Source of the DNA: an uncultured Ruminococcus sp.
Lineage (GTDB): Bacteria; Bacillota; Clostridia; Oscillospirales; Ruminococcaceae
Direction: 5' to 3'
Assembly (NCBI GenBank): GCA_946404705.1
Contig: CAMJES010000160.1
Span: forward strand, 1 to 5,685
DNA: 5,685 bases
Part shown: positions 4,375-5,685 of the stretch, piece by piece
Position numbering within the stretch: the stretch's first letter is position 1
How the letters are laid out: every line of letters starts with the position of its first letter
Made by a program: the position numbers and the translations under genes
The notes under the pieces: model-generated
Databases searched by the model: none
Told to the model about the DNA's origin: nothing
Seen by the model: only the letters and a program-made list of their open reading frames with translations

Positions 4375-5532
4375 ATGAAAATAGCATGGTTTTGTATTCC
4401 TGCGCACGGACACACCAATCCTACACTTGGGATAGTAAAGGAACTGACCTCTGCAGGACACGAGATATATTATTTTTCGTTTGAGATGTTCAGAGAAAAA
4501 ATCGAAAAAGCAGGTGCGCATTTTATAAGCTGTGACGGCTGTGATTTTGAAATGGAGGACAAGGGCAACGCCGATAAGGTAGGCAAGGATATGGCTTTTG
4601 CAGCCGAGCTTCTTGTAAATTCCACCCTTGCGCTGGATGAAAAAGTTTCCGCAAAGGTCAAGGAATTATCTCCCGATATCATCGTTTCCGACTCTGTGGC
4701 ATACTGGGGCAAGCTTACGGCAATGAAATACAATATCCCGTATGTTTCCTCAACGACCACATTCGCATTCAACAACCAATCCTCAAGATATATGAAGCAC
4801 GGCATCGGCGAGCTTTTTAATATGCTATTCACAATGCCGAAGGCGAACAAGCATATAAAAAAGCTTCGGGACAAAGGCTATCCCGTAAAAAGCATAATAG
4901 AGATCGTACAGAACTCCAACGATACCAACACTATTGTTTACACCTCAAAATACTTCCAGCCCTGTGCGGAAACGTTCTCCGACAAATATCATTTCATCGG
5001 CCCTTCCATAAGACCTGTGGAGAAGGCTGTTGAAAAAACTGCGGAAAAGACTGTTTATATCTCGATGGGAACCGTGGTAAAAAACGAGGAGATCTACCGC
5101 AGCTGCATTGAGGCATTTAAAGGAACGGACTATCAGGTCATTATTTCAACGGGAACAAACAGCTGTAACTTTGGAAGTCTGCCCGATAATATTCAAGTAT
5201 ATGAAAGCGTTGACCAAATGGCGGTTCTTTCCATAGCTGACGTTTTCATCACCCATTGCGGAATGAACTCCGCTTCCGAGGGGTTATATTTTGAAGTACC
5301 GCTGATACTCTGCCCCCAGACTCCCGAACAGGGTGCGGTTGCGGCGCGAACCGCGGAACTCGGAGCAGGCGTTATGCTCGATTCATACGGAAAAGATGAC
5401 ATTAAAAAGGCTGTTGAAACGGTTCTGAATGACGCAAAATACAAAGAAGCCGCAAAAAAGATATCGGAAAGCTTCAAGTCCGCAGGCGGCGCGAAAGAAG
5501 CAAGGCTTTTCCTTGAATCTTTAATAAAATAA
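4375..5532 (+). CDS. GT1 / MGT-family glycosyltransferase (macrolide-type UDP-glycosyltransferase)
   Basis: A 385-residue cytosolic GT-B enzyme, near the usual 380-410 of the family, which transfers a sugar from a nucleotide-sugar to a small lipophilic acceptor. The N-terminal acceptor domain begins IPAHGHTNPTLGIVKEL; H11 matches the catalytic base of OleD-like enzymes. SDSVAYWG (105-112) supplies the likely partner D106. The C-terminal donor domain has the GT1 signature, with H294-C-G-M-N298-S, E302-G, then VPLILCP and E318-Q319 for donor binding. The ATG has GAGGG 5 nt upstream and starts 12 bp after the permease. OleD and Mgt inactivate macrolides, and YjiC-type homologues glycosylate varied compounds, so a role in drug modification next to an exporter is plausible. 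Glycolipid synthesis with export of the product is an alternative. Acceptor and sugar are unknown. Confidence 0.92.
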   Translation: MKIAWFCIPAHGHTNPTLGIVKELTSAGHEIYYFSFEMFREKIEKAGAHFISCDGCDFEMEDKGNADKVGKDMAFAAELLVNSTLALDEKVSAKVKELSPDIIVSDSVAYWGKLTAMKYNIPYVSSTTTFAFNNQSSRYMKHGIGELFNMLFTMPKANKHIKKLRDKGYPVKSIIEIVQNSNDTNTIVYTSKYFQPCAETFSDKYHFIGPSIRPVEKAVEKTAEKTVYISMGTVVKNEEIYRSCIEAFKGTDYQVIISTGTNSCNFGSLPDNIQVYESVDQMAVLSIADVFITHCGMNSASEGLYFEVPLILCPQTPEQGAVAARTAELGAGVMLDSYGKDDIKKAVETVLNDAKYKEAAKKISESFKSAGGAKEARLFLESLIK

Positions 5533-5553
5533 GGAGCAAAGAAAATTTTTTAC

Positions 5554-5591
5554 AGCAGAGTATATCATAAAGCGGTATGCTCTGCTTTTTT
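5554..5591 (+). terminator. Intrinsic terminator of the exporter-glycosyltransferase operon
   Basis: A 13-bp stem, AGCAGAGTATATC (5554-5566) with GGTATGCTCTGCT (5574-5586), contains two T-G wobbles and has a 7-nt loop. The T-run at 5586-5591 includes the last paired base. It begins 21 nt after the glycosyltransferase stop, so that gene ends the operon. Confidence 0.92.
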
Positions 5592-5685
5592 GATTATGTC
5601 TGAAAAACACTCTTTGAGTTACGGTTGATTTTTTTATACTAATTCCAAACCGTTCTATAGACAAAGACGACAGATAGAATAATCC
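5592..5685. other. Intergenic tail, no supported gene
   Basis: The last 94 bases are A/T-rich, with a T-run at 5630-5636. I see no start with a Shine-Dalgarno on either strand. On the minus strand a TATAAA-like box near the T-run has no well-placed -35 box. It is probably spacer before the next gene beyond the window. Confidence 0.5.

Noticed and set aside
5531..5536. AAGGAG just after the glycosyltransferase stop, as a site for another gene
   Set aside because: No start codon follows at a usable distance and a strong terminator begins 18 nt later. It may be a relic of a lost gene, but nothing supports one.
5592..5685. A minus-strand promoter or repeat in the final A/T-rich tail
   Set aside because: A TATAAA-like box is present but no -35 box at 16-18 nt, and no repeat partner exists within the window.
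1..5685. CRISPR array, tRNA, rRNA or insertion sequence
   Set aside because: No regularly spaced repeats, no tRNA cloverleaf or rRNA segments, and no transposase-like frame or terminal inverted repeats were seen on either strand.

Overview
The window looks like the end of a draft or metagenomic contig from a Gram-positive Clostridia-type bacterium, most likely a Ruminococcus/Oscillospiraceae-like gut or rumen organism. This rests on mid-range base composition, strong AGGAGG-type ribosome binding sites, near-consensus sigma-A promoters, compact operons closed by hairpin-plus-T-run terminators, and protein styles seen from that group. The assignment is an inference; no rRNA or marker gene is present.

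Region 1 (1-1248): bases 14-47 read as an Illumina TruSeq-type adapter, so the first 47 bases are library artefact. Behind them, on the minus strand, is the N-terminal part of araA (L-arabinose isomerase), cut off by the contig end. A divergent AraC-family regulator with a cupin-type sensor domain starts about 130 bp away. Both promoters are visible back to back, with a direct repeat between and across them that could be the regulator's operator. This is a carbohydrate (probably arabinose) utilisation locus.

Region 2 (1249-2118): a small two-gene unit with its own promoter and a textbook terminator. The first protein matches what I recall as the C-terminal domain of clostridial phage minor-head (SPP1 gp7-like) proteins and carries a JAB/JAMM-like motif. 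The second is a 48-residue charged helical protein, translationally coupled to the first. It is either a prophage remnant or a domesticated stand-alone module.

Region 3 (2119-2366): a regulatory stretch. A promoter is followed within about 60 nt by a hairpin terminator that lies inside an 18-codon reading frame. A second near-consensus promoter and a hairpin next to the ribosome binding site follow. It could be a small RNA gene or an attenuator for the operon downstream.

Region 4 (2367-5591): a four-gene operon with an HTH-XRE/AbrB-like fusion regulator, an ABC-2 type exporter (ATPase plus permease, overlapping by 4 bp) and a GT1/MGT-family glycosyltransferase, closed by a strong terminator. 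A regulator, an exporter and a macrolide-type glycosyltransferase together suggest a drug or small-molecule response unit (sugar-tagging plus export), but the substrate cannot be read from sequence. The last 94 bases hold no gene I can support.
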